DNA of 64,000 bases from Gemmobacter nectariphilus DSM 15620 (GTDB lineage: Bacteria; Pseudomonadota; Alphaproteobacteria; Rhodobacterales; Rhodobacteraceae). Below the pieces are notes generated by a model that ran no database searches, had not been told where the DNA came from, and saw nothing but the letters and a program-made list of their open reading frames with translations. Positions 12,635 to 20,869 of the stretch are shown here, piece after piece. A program made the position numbers and the translations under genes. The stretch spans positions 537,117 to 601,116 of the forward strand of contig NZ_AUCM01000003.1 of assembly GCF_000429765.1 (NCBI RefSeq). The letters run 5' to 3'. Each line of letters opens with the position of its first letter. Positions within the stretch are counted from its first letter, which is position 1.

Positions 12635-13204
12635 ATGACAACCGCCGACGAAATCGCCGAACTTCTGATCCACCTTGGCCGCGCCGCGCGGGCCGAGGAT
12701 CAGGATGCCCAGTTGACGCCTGCCCAGTGGACGGCGCTGCGCTTTCTGTCCCGCGCCAATACCTCCAGCCGCACGCCCTCGGCCTTTGCCAGCTTCCATG
12801 CCACCACGCGCGGCACCGCGACGCAAACGCTGAAGGCGCTGGAGACCAAGGGGCTGATCTGTCGCGGCGCGCTGCAGCGCGATGGCCGCAAGGTGTGCTA
12901 TGATCTGACCGAAGGCGGCCGCGCCCTGCTTGCGCATGATCCGTTGCGCGATCTGACGGCCACGGTGGCCGCCCTGCCCCCGAAGCTGTATGACGCGCTG
13001 GCCGAGGCCATGCCGCTGCTGGTCGCCGAACTTGCCCGCCGGCGCGAGGCGCCCAGTTTCGGCACCTGTCACGATTGCCGCCATTTCGAAGGCGCCCCGC
13101 AGGATGCCTTTTGCGCCTGCATGGCCCGGATGATTTCAGCGCCCGAGGTCAACCTGCTGTGCGTCAACTTTGATGGCTGCGCGCCGCCGCGTTTGCGCGA
13201 CTGA
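12635..13204 (+). CDS. MarR-type winged-helix regulator with Cys-rich tail
   Basis: Predicted DNA-binding regulator, 189 residues. The winged helix lies roughly at residues 25-100 (LTPAQWTALRFLSRAN, TRGTATQTLKALETKGLI, wing RDGRKVCYDLTEGGR). The last 50 residues add a cysteine cluster not found in ordinary MarR proteins: CHDCRHF, then FCACM and LLCVNFDGC, a plausible metal- or redox-sensing site. It is divergent from the RpoH-II-like gene and probably controls it and itself through the GTTTCGA palindromes. It is followed after 55 bp by the Xre-RES pair, which seems to have its own promoter. Confidence 0.85.
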   Translation: MTTADEIAELLIHLGRAARAEDQDAQLTPAQWTALRFLSRANTSSRTPSAFASFHATTRGTATQTLKALETKGLICRGALQRDGRKVCYDLTEGGRALLAHDPLRDLTATVAALPPKLYDALAEAMPLLVAELARRREAPSFGTCHDCRHFEGAPQDAFCACMARMISAPEVNLLCVNFDGCAPPRLRD

Positions 13205-13208
13205 CCCC

Positions 13209-13249
13209 TTTCCACAGCAATCTTTCCTGCCTATATTTCCACAGGAAAG
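13209..13249 (+). promoter_or_regulatory. Promoter and operator of the Xre-RES module
   Basis: TTTCCA (13209-13214), 17 bp, TATATT (13232-13237). TTTCC recurs at 13209, 13223 and 13236, the first and third as TTTCCACAG. CTTTCCTG (13222-13229) is inverted as CAGGAAAG (13242-13249). Iterons over the promoter fit autorepression by the antitoxin. The run AGGAAAGGGGG is the ribosome-binding site of the first gene. Confidence 0.6.
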
Positions 13250-13259
13250 GGGGATTGCC

Positions 13260-13640
13260 ATGCTGAACCTTCAGACCCATGCGACCGTGCCTGATCGCGG
13301 CGCGATCCTGACCAAGGCCGCGATCCGCGCGGCCGAGCGGCTGGACATCTCGGGGCGCCGTCTGGCCGAGGTTCTGGGCGTCTCCGAGGCGCAGATCTCG
13401 CGCTTTCGCAGTGGCGAGGCGGCGCTGTCGGAACAGTCGAAACCCTTCGAGCTTGCAGCCTTGCTGGTGCGCGCGTTCCGCTCGCTCGATGCGATCACAG
13501 GCGGGGATGAGCGGGTGGCCCGCGCCTGGCTGACCGCGCCCAATTCCGTGCTGGGCGCCTGCCCGGCTGATCGTATCCTTAGCGTTCAGGGTCTTGTCGA
13601 TGTCGTCACCTATCTGGACGCCCGACGCGCTCCGCTTTGA
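13260..13640 (+). CDS. Xre/MbcA/ParS-type antitoxin
   Basis: 126-residue antitoxin of a RES-type system. It starts MLNLQTHATVPDRG after a strong Shine-Dalgarno. An N-terminal Xre-like helix-turn-helix (LDISGRRLAEVLGVSEAQISRFRSG) is followed by the C-terminal toxin-binding domain ending in LVDVVTYLDARRAPL; the GDERVARAWLTAPNSVLGACPADRI segment matches the MbcA/ParS (DUF2384) signature. It overlaps the RES gene by about 40 bp in another frame, typical of co-translated pairs. It probably represses its own promoter. Confidence 0.9.
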   Translation: MLNLQTHATVPDRGAILTKAAIRAAERLDISGRRLAEVLGVSEAQISRFRSGEAALSEQSKPFELAALLVRAFRSLDAITGGDERVARAWLTAPNSVLGACPADRILSVQGLVDVVTYLDARRAPL

Positions 13641-14364
13641 ACTGATCGCGCTTGCTGGCCCCGCCTGGCGCCTGGTCGAGGCTCAGCACCGCGTGTCAAC
13701 GCTCAAGCTGGTCGATACCCTGTCCGAGCAGGAGACGCTCGAGGATATCCTGGAAGCCACCAAGCCCCCGGTGCCCGCGGATTGCCGGCATCTGGATTAT
13801 CTGCTGGCGACGCCCTTCCGCTATCGCCCCTATCCGCATGGCTCGCGCTTTCGCCGCGCCGGGCTGACGCCCGGGGTCTGGTATGGCGCCGAACGGCCCG
13901 AGACGGCGGCGGCGGAAATGGTGTTCTATCGCTTTCTGTTCTACGCCGAGAGCCCCGGAACACCCTTCCCCGACGATGCTGCCGAATATACCGCCTTTGC
14001 CGCCGAACTGGGCAGCGGGGCGGCGCTGGATCTGACCTCGGGCGCGCTGGCGCGGGATGCAGAGCATTGGACCCATGTGACGGACTATGCCGCCTGCCAG
14101 ACCCTGGCCGACACCGCGCGCGAGGCGGGGGCCGAGATCTTGCGCTATGCCTCGGTCCGCGATCCGGCGCGGGGGGCCAATCTGGCGGTCTTGACCTGCC
14201 GTGCCTTTCGCAGCACCGCGCCGACCGAGCGGCAGACCTGGCGCATCCGCATCGGCCGTTTCGGCGCGCAGGCGCTGCGGGACTATCCCCGGCTGGGGCT
14301 GGAATTCGCGCGCGATGCCTTTGACGATCCGCGCCTTGCAGGGATGACCTGGGATCGCCGGTAA
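13600..14364 (+). CDS. RES-domain toxin (NAD+-consuming family)
   Basis: Toxin partner of the upstream Xre antitoxin, 254 residues from the ATG at 13600 (a TTG two codons earlier is possible). RES toxins of this family degrade or transfer NAD+. The catalytic pattern is visible: WRLVEAQHR (Arg), FRRAG...GVWYGAERPETAAAE (Tyr and Glu) and YASVRDP (Ser). All RES signature positions look intact, so the toxin is probably active. It is about 20 residues longer than many RES proteins. Downstream, purS is convergent, 158 bp away. Confidence 0.9.
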   Translation: MSSPIWTPDALRFELIALAGPAWRLVEAQHRVSTLKLVDTLSEQETLEDILEATKPPVPADCRHLDYLLATPFRYRPYPHGSRFRRAGLTPGVWYGAERPETAAAEMVFYRFLFYAESPGTPFPDDAAEYTAFAAELGSGAALDLTSGALARDAEHWTHVTDYAACQTLADTAREAGAEILRYASVRDPARGANLAVLTCRAFRSTAPTERQTWRIRIGRFGAQALRDYPRLGLEFARDAFDDPRLAGMTWDRR

Positions 14365-14522
14365 GGAAGCACGCGGATTGGCCGGGTGAACCCCGCCCTG
14401 CCGGGCCTTGCCATATCCGGCGGTCCGCAGGGCAGGCTCGGCCCGGACAAGTCGAGAGCCGGGTCTCAGCCAAGGGGCACGCCTGCCCCCATGGCACTCT
14501 CGTGACTGCGGCCGGGCGCCGG

Positions 14523-14768
14523 TCAGGCCACCGTGACCGTGAACTTCTCGATCACCGTATTGGCCAGCAGCTTTTCGCACATCGCGCGCACTTCGGCCTC
14601 GGCCGCGGCCTTGTCGGTCGCCTCCAGATCCAGCTCGATCACCTTGCCCTGGCGCACGGCCTGCACGCCGCCAAAACCCAGCGAGCCAAGCGCGTGGCGC
14701 ACCGCCTCGCCCTGCGGGTCCAGAACGCCATCCTTCAGCATGACATGAACGGTTGCCTTCAGCGCCAT
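14523..14768 (-). CDS. purS: Phosphoribosylformylglycinamidine synthase subunit PurS
   Basis: Small structural subunit that bridges PurQ glutaminase and PurL in the fourth step of purine synthesis. The 81 residues (MALKATVHVMLKDGVLDPQG start, LLANTVIEKFTV end) match the family length. It lies 12 bp after purC. The expected next gene, purQ, is not found downstream: a 158-bp gap and the convergent RES toxin gene come instead. Confidence 0.95.
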   Translation of the reverse strand: MALKATVHVMLKDGVLDPQGEAVRHALGSLGFGGVQAVRQGKVIELDLEATDKAAAEAEVRAMCEKLLANTVIEKFTVTVA

Positions 14769-14780
14769 GGGACAGGCCTT

Positions 14781-15542
14781 TCAGTTGATGAGCGTGGGCT
14801 TGGTGGTGTGCGTGACGTTGGACGGGAGAACCCCGAGCCGCCGCGCAAGTTCGGTATAGACATCGGCCAGCGGACCCGGCTCGCGGGTCTGGCCATCGCG
14901 GTCGGGCGTTTCGGCGGCGCGCAGATCCCACAGACGGCAGCTGTCGGGGCTGATCTCGTCGGCGACGATCAGGCGCATGTAATCGCCTTCCCAGATCCGG
15001 CCCACCTCGATGTGGAAATCGGCAAGCCGGATGCCGGCGCCCAGCATGGCGCCCGACAGGAAGTCGTTCACCCGCAGCGCCAGGGCGACCATGTCATCCA
15101 GATCCTGCTGGCTGGCCCAGCCAAAGGCGATCACATGTTCCTCGGTGACCAGCGGGTTCCCCAGCTTGTCATCCTTGAAGTAGAATTCCACGATCGGGCG
15201 CGGCAGCGGCGTGCCTTCGGGAATGCCAAGCCGGTTCGACAGATCGCCTGCGGCGAAATTGCGCACCGTGACGATCAGCGGAATGATCTCGACCATGCGG
15301 ATCAGCTGCTCGCGCATGTTCAGCCGGCGGATGAAATGCGTCGGCACCCCGATGGCATTCAGCCCGGACATGAAGAATTCCGACAGACGGTTGTTCAGAA
15401 CGCCGCGCCCATCCGCAGGCCCCGCCTTGTGCGTGGCCTGGGTGGCAGCGTCGTCCTTGAAATACTGGATGAGGGTGCCAGGTTCCGGCCCCTCGTACAG
15501 GATCTTCGCCTTGCCTTCGTAGACTTTCTTGCGCCGTGCCAT
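14781..15542 (-). CDS. purC: Phosphoribosylaminoimidazole-succinocarboxamide synthase
   Basis: SAICAR synthetase of purine synthesis, 253 residues from the ATG at 15542 ([18 protein letters not shown]); an upstream in-frame extension has no family similarity. Signature segments include [40 protein letters not shown] and the second SAICAR motif [12 protein letters not shown]. It starts the minus-strand unit purC-purS and is divergent from the zeta-subunit gene at 15688. Confidence 0.95.
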   Translation of the reverse strand: MARRKKVYEGKAKILYEGPEPGTLIQYFKDDAATQATHKAGPADGRGVLNNRLSEFFMSGLNAIGVPTHFIRRLNMREQLIRMVEIIPLIVTVRNFAAGDLSNRLGIPEGTPLPRPIVEFYFKDDKLGNPLVTEEHVIAFGWASQQDLDDMVALALRVNDFLSGAMLGAGIRLADFHIEVGRIWEGDYMRLIVADEISPDSCRLWDLRAAETPDRDGQTREPGPLADVYTELARRLGVLPSNVTHTTKPTLIN

Positions 15543-15687
15543 CGGACCTCGGTTCCCGGGCGCCGCGCGCCCTTTTGCCTGCGTATTAGTGCAGATGACG
15601 CGATGCCGCAAGCGCGCGCCTCTTGCGGCGCTGGCGCATGGCGGGCATATGGGACGTAACCGCAAGGATCAGCCATAGGGGATTCCC

Positions 15688-16002
15688 ATGACCACCTTCG
15701 ACGACCGCGAGCGCGCCTTCGAATCGAAATATGCCCATGATGCCGAAATGCAGTTCCGTGCCACCGCGCGGCGCAACAAGCTGCTGGGTCTGTGGGCCGC
15801 CAGCCTTCTGGGCAAGACCGGCGCCGAGGCCGAGGCTTATGCGGCCGAAGTGGTGAAGTCGGATCTGCAGGAAGCCGGCGACGAGGATGTGGTGCGCAAG
15901 GTGGCCGCCGATCTGGACGGCAAGGCCAGCGCGCAGGATATCCGCATGAAGCTGGACGCGCTGCTGATCGAGGCCAAGGGCCAGCTGGCGTCCGAGGCCT
16001 GA
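15688..16002 (+). CDS. F1-ATPase zeta inhibitor subunit (DUF1476)
   Basis: 104-residue alphaproteobacterial zeta subunit, a natural inhibitor that blocks ATP hydrolysis by F1 (characterised in Paracoccus denitrificans). The N-terminal inhibitory helix is MTTFDDRERAFESKYAHDAE, followed by a four-helix body ending ALLIEAKGQLASEA. It lies 9.5 kb from atpHAGDC with its own promoter region and a very strong terminator, so its level can be set independently of the synthase. Confidence 0.93.
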   Translation: MTTFDDRERAFESKYAHDAEMQFRATARRNKLLGLWAASLLGKTGAEAEAYAAEVVKSDLQEAGDEDVVRKVAADLDGKASAQDIRMKLDALLIEAKGQLASEA

Positions 16003-16037
16003 GGGCCTTTGTGCCGGCACCGGGGGGCCCCTGCGGA

Positions 16038-16096
16038 TGGGGGCCTTGCCCCCACGGTGCGTGCCGCGCCTCCCCCAGGATATTTGGATCAAGTCG
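16038..16096 (-). repeat. Intergenic two-hairpin element, copy 3
   Basis: Minus-strand CAAATATCCTGGGGG, then GGCGCGGCACGCACC and hairpin GGGGGC-AAG-GCCCCC. It lies between the zeta-subunit stop and its terminator. Confidence 0.8.
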
Positions 16097-16133
16097 AAAG
16101 ACGGGCCGGGAGAAAGCTTCCCGGCCCGTCTTT
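16097..16133 (+). terminator. 15-bp stem terminator after the zeta-subunit gene
   Basis: AAAGACGGGCCGGGA (16097-16111) pairs perfectly with TCCCGGCCCGTCTTT (16119-16133) across a 7-nt loop. A/T tracts flank both sides, so it can end transcripts from either direction; yqeY arrives from the other strand. Confidence 0.9.
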
Positions 16134-16285
16134 CATCTATCAGCGCAGGGTCAAGGTGAGCCCATTGGGGCGCGATTGCCATATGAGCCGGCCACCACGG
16201 GCCTTTTGGGCGCATATGGGCCCTAGCCGCGCCCGTCAGCGACGGTCAGCTTGACCATCCACAAGCTGAACGCGCTGCGGCCCGA

Positions 16286-16744
16286 TCAGCCCAGCCGGTC
16301 CTTGACCATGGGACCAACGGCGCCGAAATCCATCTGGCCGGTGTATTTTGCCTTCAGCGCCGCCATCACGCGCCCCATGTCGCGAATGCTGCCTGCACCC
16401 GCCTCGGCAATGGCGGCGTCGATTGCGGCGCCGATCTCGTCGCCTGCCAGCTGGCGCGGCAGGAATTCCTCGATCACCTTGATCTCGGCCAGTTCCTTTT
16501 CCGTCAGTTCCAGCCGCCCGCCTTCTTCGTAGACGCGGGCGCTTTCCTGGCGCTGTTTGACCATCTTGCCAAGGATCGCCATGATGTCGGCATCCGTCAC
16601 GCCGTCTGCACCGCCTTCGGTGCGCGCGGCGATGTCGCGGTCCTTGATGGCGGCGTTGATCAGGCGCAGCGTCGAGGTGCGGTCGGCTTCGCGCGCCTTC
16701 ATGGCCTCTTTCAGGGCTGTCGTCAGGCGCTCGCGCAGGCTCAT
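16286..16744 (-). CDS. yqeY: GatB/YqeY-domain protein
   Basis: 152-residue protein of the YqeY family, related to the tail domain of the tRNA amidotransferase subunit GatB; the exact role is unknown. It starts MSLRERLTTALKEAMKARE after AAGGAGA. It shows the two conserved blocks TSTLRLINAAIKDRDI and EEFLPRQL, and the C-terminal tRNA-contacting helices ending DFGAVGPMVKDRLG. It is divergent from carA, a pairing I recall as frequent in alphaproteobacteria. Confidence 0.92.
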   Translation of the reverse strand: MSLRERLTTALKEAMKAREADRTSTLRLINAAIKDRDIAARTEGGADGVTDADIMAILGKMVKQRQESARVYEEGGRLELTEKELAEIKVIEEFLPRQLAGDEIGAAIDAAIAEAGAGSIRDMGRVMAALKAKYTGQMDFGAVGPMVKDRLG

Positions 16745-16858
16745 CGGGGCTCTCCTTGGATTTGCGTGCGCAGCATAACCCGACGCGTCCAAGCCGGCAA
16801 CCCGCGCCCGTCCGCGCAACCCATTGTTTTCAAACAACAACGCATTTGGCATTGGGGG

Positions 16859-16887
16859 TTGACCCCGAACCCGCCCGCGCCTAGTTT
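16859..16887 (+). promoter_or_regulatory. carA promoter
   Basis: TTGACC (16859-16864), 17 bp, TAGTTT (16882-16887), placing the start near 16894 and leaving a leader of about 20 nt with GGAG ahead of the ATG at 16913. Confidence 0.6.
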
Positions 16888-16912
16888 GCGCCCGTTTATG
16901 CCGGAGTCGCCC

Positions 16913-18070
16913 ATGCCAAACGCTGCCCCCCGCCCGACTGCCTGCCTTGCGCTGGCCGATGGAACGCTGTTCTTCGGACAAGGGTTTGGCGCCGCAGGCG
17001 AAACCGTGGCCGAGCTGGTGTTCAACACCGCCATGACCGGCTATCAGGAAATCATGACCGACCCGTCCTATGCCGGGCAAGTGGTGACCTTCACCTTCCC
17101 GCATGTCGGCAATGTCGGCGTCACCCCCGAGGATGACGAGACGACCGAGCCCGTGGCCGCCGGCATGGTGGTCAAATGGGATCCGACCGAGCCGTCGAAC
17201 TGGCGCGCCGCCGGCGATCTGCGCGACTGGATGGAAAGCAAGGGCCGTATCGGGATCGGCGGGATCGACACGCGCCGCCTGACCCGGGCGATCCGCCAGC
17301 AGGGCGCGCCGCATGTTGCGCTGGCCCACGATCCGGACGGGAACTTCGACATCGAGGCGCTGGTCGCCAAGGCCCGGGCCTGGAAAGGTCTGGTCGGCCT
17401 TGATCTGGCCAAGGATGTGACCTGCGCCCAGTCCTACCGCTGGGATGAAATGCGGTGGGCCTGGCCGGGCGGCTATGCCCGCCGTGAAGGTCCGGGCCTG
17501 CGGGTGGTTGCCATCGACTATGGTGCCAAGCGCAACATCCTGCGGTGTCTGGCCTCGGCCGGGTGCGACGTGACGGTGCTTCCCGCAACCGCCACCGCCG
17601 AAGACGTGCTGGCGCTGAACCCCGAGGGGGTGTTCCTGTCGAACGGCCCTGGCGATCCGGCGGCGACCGGCGACTATGCCGTGCCGATGATCCAGGGCGT
17701 GCTGGCAGCCGATGTGCCGGTGTTCGGCATCTGTCTCGGGCATCAGATGCTGGCGCTGGCGCTTGGGGCGCGCACGGTCAAGATGAACCACGGCCATCAT
17801 GGCGCGAACCATCCGGTCAAGGATCTGACCACCGGCAAGGTCGAGATCACCAGCATGAACCATGGCTTCACCGTTGACAGCCAGACCCTGCCTGCTGGCG
17901 TCAGCGAAACCCATGTCTCGCTGTTCGACGGGTCGAACTGCGGCATCGCGGTGGATGGCAAGCCGGTGTTTTCGGTGCAATATCACCCCGAGGCCAGCCC
18001 CGGCCCGCAGGACAGCTATTACCTGTTCGAGCGTTTCGCGGCTGCGATGCGGGATCGCCGGGCCGCCTGA
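16913..18070 (+). CDS. carA: Carbamoyl-phosphate synthase small (glutaminase) subunit
   Basis: Hydrolyses glutamine and channels ammonia to CarB for carbamoyl phosphate (arginine and pyrimidine synthesis). 385 residues from the ATG at 16913, chosen because GGAG lies 6 nt upstream; ATG 16898 is an alternative. The N-terminal domain has FNTAMTGYQEIMTDPSY. The class I glutaminase triad is intact: nucleophile Cys in FGICLGHQM, and His and Glu in QYHPEASPG. carB is not adjacent. Confidence 0.96.
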   Translation: MPNAAPRPTACLALADGTLFFGQGFGAAGETVAELVFNTAMTGYQEIMTDPSYAGQVVTFTFPHVGNVGVTPEDDETTEPVAAGMVVKWDPTEPSNWRAAGDLRDWMESKGRIGIGGIDTRRLTRAIRQQGAPHVALAHDPDGNFDIEALVAKARAWKGLVGLDLAKDVTCAQSYRWDEMRWAWPGGYARREGPGLRVVAIDYGAKRNILRCLASAGCDVTVLPATATAEDVLALNPEGVFLSNGPGDPAATGDYAVPMIQGVLAADVPVFGICLGHQMLALALGARTVKMNHGHHGANHPVKDLTTGKVEITSMNHGFTVDSQTLPAGVSETHVSLFDGSNCGIAVDGKPVFSVQYHPEASPGPQDSYYLFERFAAAMRDRRAA

Positions 18071-18138
18071 TCGCGCGCGGGCTGCATTAACCGCCTGTTA
18101 ACCCTGACCCTGCAACCTATGCGGGTCAGGAGAGGCAG

Positions 18139-20277
18139 ATGCAGCTACAGCCCACGCAGTTCATTGCCGAACGCCGGATCGTGCCGGATCGTCTGGACGG
18201 CGACAGCCGTCTGGCCGATCTGCTGCTGGCCATGCGTGCGCTGCGCCCGTCCGATCTGCGCCGCGGGCAGGACATCGCCATTGATCTGAACCTGCCGCTG
18301 GCCGATGCACTGCTGGGCGAGGGGCTGGTGTCTGCAGCTGATCTGGCGCGCGCGACCGCCCGGCTGGCGGGCCTGCCGCTAACCGATCCTGTCGCAAACC
18401 CGCCTGATCCCCGGCTGATCGATCGGCTGGGGCCGCGCCGCTGCCTTGCGCTTGGGGTGCTGCCACTGCGCCGCAGCGGGGGCGAGGTGCTGATCGCCCT
18501 GGCCCGCCCGGCCGAATGGCCCCGCCACGCGGCCGAGGTGACAGCGGCGCTTGGCCCGGTTCGCCTGTCCCATGCGCCGTTGCAGGCGATCCAGCAAGCG
18601 ATATCCGACGCTTGCGGGCTGCACCTGCGCCTGTTGGCCGAGGAGCGGGTGCCAGAGCCGATCAGCGTGCGCGGCTGGCGCGGGCTGGGCGGCTGGCGGC
18701 TGGCACTGGGGATCGGGCTGATGGGCGGGCTGATCGCGCTGGCGCCGCTGATGGTGCTTTCGCTGGTGCTGGGCTGGCTGGTGCTGGCGCTTGGTGCCAC
18801 CACAGTGCTGCGGGCCACCGCCTTGCTGCTGGCGCTGCGGCGAGGGGGTGCCCCTGCCGATCCGCCGGCGGCCCAGCCCTTGCGTCTGCCAGTCATCTCG
18901 ATCCTTGTCCCGCTCTATGGCGAGCCGGGCATCGCCCCGCGCCTGCTGCAACGACTGGGCCGGCTGAATTATCCGCGCGCGCTGCTGGACGTTCTGATCG
19001 TGCTCGAGGCCAAGGATACCGAAACCCGCGCCGCACTGGCGGGGTGTCGCCTGCCGGGCTGGATGCGGGTGGTCACCGTGCCGGACGGGCCGATCACGAC
19101 CAAGCCGCGGGCGATGAACTATGCGCTGGATTTTTGCCGTGGCAGCCTCATCGGCATCTATGATGCCGAAGACGCCCCAGACCCGGACCAGCTGCGCAAG
19201 GTGGTGCAGCGATTCGCCGAACGCGGGCCCGAGGTGGCCTGCCTTCAGGGCTGCCTGGACTACTACAACCCGCGCACCAACCTTCTGGCCCGGCTGTTCA
19301 CCGCCGAATATGCCAGCTGGTTCCGGGTGGTGATGCCAGCTTTGGAACATCTGCGCCTGCCGATGCCGCTGGGCGGGACCACGCTGTTCATGCGGCGCGA
19401 CGCGCTTGAACGGGTGGGCGCCTGGGATGCCCACAACGTCACCGAGGATGCCGATCTGGGCGTGCGCCTGGCCCGCCATGGTCTGCGCACCGAAATGCTG
19501 CCCACCACCACGCACGAGGAAGCGAACTGCCGCGTCAAGCCTTGGGTCAAGCAACGCTCGCGCTGGATCAAGGGGCATATCCTGACCTGGGCCATCCACA
19601 TGCGCGATCCGCTCGGGCTGTGGCGCGATCTGGGATGGCGCGGGTTTCTGGGCTATCAGGTCGTCTTTCTGGGCGCCCAAAGCCAGGTTCTGCTGGCGCC
19701 GCTGATGTGGACCTTCTGGGCGGTGCTGGCGGGCCTGCCGCATCCGGTGCAGGCCCTGTTGCCGCCGGGCGGCATCTGGGCGCTGGCCGGGCTGTTCCTG
19801 CTGTCCGAAGGATTGGTCATGGCGACCGGCATTGTCGGCCTGTCGCGCACCCGGCACCGGGGGCTATGGCCGATCGCGCCGCTGCTGCACTTTTATCACC
19901 CGCTTGGGGCCATCGCCGGATGGCGCGCCCTGTGGGAGGCATTTCGCAACCCGTTCTACTGGGCCAAGACCAGCCACGGGCATTTCGACCATGCGGCCGG
20001 CGATGCGGCGGCAAAATCCGACGGGGCCGACCCTGCGCCGCCGGCGATCGCCGTGAACCGCTCGCCCTTCCGCGCGGCGCATCCGGCCGTTGAGGCCCGC
20101 GACATGGCCCCGTTCGAGACCGCCGCCAGCCGGATCAGCCGGACCCTGGCGCAGGACATGCGACTGGCCGCCTTGCCCGCTCAGTCGTCCTTGCCGCCGC
20201 GCATGCGCACCTCGCCTGCGTCGATCTTCAGGCGCGTCTCGAAGGCGCGCGAGATATGGGTGCGCAGCGCATCATAA
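18139..20277 (+). CDS. GT2 glycosyltransferase with N-terminal GspE-like region
   Basis: Membrane-bound family 2 glycosyltransferase, 712 residues; donor and product unknown. Residues 1-150 resemble the MshE/GspE N-terminal fold (RRGQDIAIDLNLPLADALLG). Transmembrane segments follow at about 195-235. The catalytic domain carries ISILVPLYGEPG, YDAEDAPDPDQ (DxD-like), TEDADLGVRLARHG and QRSRWIKGH, the QxxRW-type motif of processive synthases such as cellulose or PGA synthase. Three to four C-terminal helices span the membrane. The last 32 codons run antisense into the FadR-type gene (97-bp overlap), so a stop codon may have been lost. Confidence 0.82.
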   Translation: MQLQPTQFIAERRIVPDRLDGDSRLADLLLAMRALRPSDLRRGQDIAIDLNLPLADALLGEGLVSAADLARATARLAGLPLTDPVANPPDPRLIDRLGPRRCLALGVLPLRRSGGEVLIALARPAEWPRHAAEVTAALGPVRLSHAPLQAIQQAISDACGLHLRLLAEERVPEPISVRGWRGLGGWRLALGIGLMGGLIALAPLMVLSLVLGWLVLALGATTVLRATALLLALRRGGAPADPPAAQPLRLPVISILVPLYGEPGIAPRLLQRLGRLNYPRALLDVLIVLEAKDTETRAALAGCRLPGWMRVVTVPDGPITTKPRAMNYALDFCRGSLIGIYDAEDAPDPDQLRKVVQRFAERGPEVACLQGCLDYYNPRTNLLARLFTAEYASWFRVVMPALEHLRLPMPLGGTTLFMRRDALERVGAWDAHNVTEDADLGVRLARHGLRTEMLPTTTHEEANCRVKPWVKQRSRWIKGHILTWAIHMRDPLGLWRDLGWRGFLGYQVVFLGAQSQVLLAPLMWTFWAVLAGLPHPVQALLPPGGIWALAGLFLLSEGLVMATGIVGLSRTRHRGLWPIAPLLHFYHPLGAIAGWRALWEAFRNPFYWAKTSHGHFDHAAGDAAAKSDGADPAPPAIAVNRSPFRAAHPAVEARDMAPFETAASRISRTLAQDMRLAALPAQSSLPPRMRTSPASIFRRVSKAREIWVRSAS

Positions 20278-20861
20278 GCCGCATCGCCATCGCGGGCGGC
20301 AATCGCCTTGATGATCGCCTCATGTTCGGCCAGCGCCGCCGCATCGCGCCCTTCGGCCGCCAGCGAGGTCGAGGCCAGCAGCGCCATGGACCGGTGCACC
20401 AGATCCAGCTGTTGCACCAGATAGCGGTTGTGCGAGGCCAGATGGATCTGCTTGTGGAACCGCCGGTTCGCCCGCGCCAGCGCGCCGGGATCGCCCAGAA
20501 GGCGGCGGTCTTCCTCGACCATGGCGCGCAGCACGCGAATTTCCTCGGCGCTGGCGTGCTGGGCGGCCAGGCGGGCCGCCAGCCCCTCCAGTTCGGCGCG
20601 CACGACATAAAGTTCGGCGAGCTGGTTGTGGTCGAGCGAGGCGACGATCAGGCTGCGCCCGTCGCGGGCCAGCATTGACTGGGTCTCCAGCCGTTGCAAC
20701 GCCTCGCGCACCGGGGTGCGCGACACGCCGAAACGGTCGGCAAGTTCCGATTCGACCAGCCGGTCACCGGGCCGATAGATGCCGCGGTCGATCGCCTCGA
20801 GGATCAGCGTATAGGCATCCTTGGGCGGTCCGGGCGGGGGTTTGCGTTCCTGTGCGGTCAT
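20181..20861 (-). CDS. GntR/FadR-family transcriptional regulator
   Basis: 226-residue regulator with an N-terminal winged helix (ELADRFGVSRTPVREALQRLE) and a C-terminal FCD all-helical ligand domain. The FCD metal and acid-binding pattern is visible: HKQIHLASHN and the later EHEAIIKAIAARDGDAA. Ligand unknown; FCD proteins usually sense organic acids. The gene is divergent from the HAD phosphatase gene. Its promoter puts the transcript start within about 3 nt of the ATG. Confidence 0.88.
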   Translation of the reverse strand: MTAQERKPPPGPPKDAYTLILEAIDRGIYRPGDRLVESELADRFGVSRTPVREALQRLETQSMLARDGRSLIVASLDHNQLAELYVVRAELEGLAARLAAQHASAEEIRVLRAMVEEDRRLLGDPGALARANRRFHKQIHLASHNRYLVQQLDLVHRSMALLASTSLAAEGRDAAALAEHEAIIKAIAARDGDAAYDALRTHISRAFETRLKIDAGEVRMRGGKDD

Positions 20862-20869
20862 GGGCGCGA

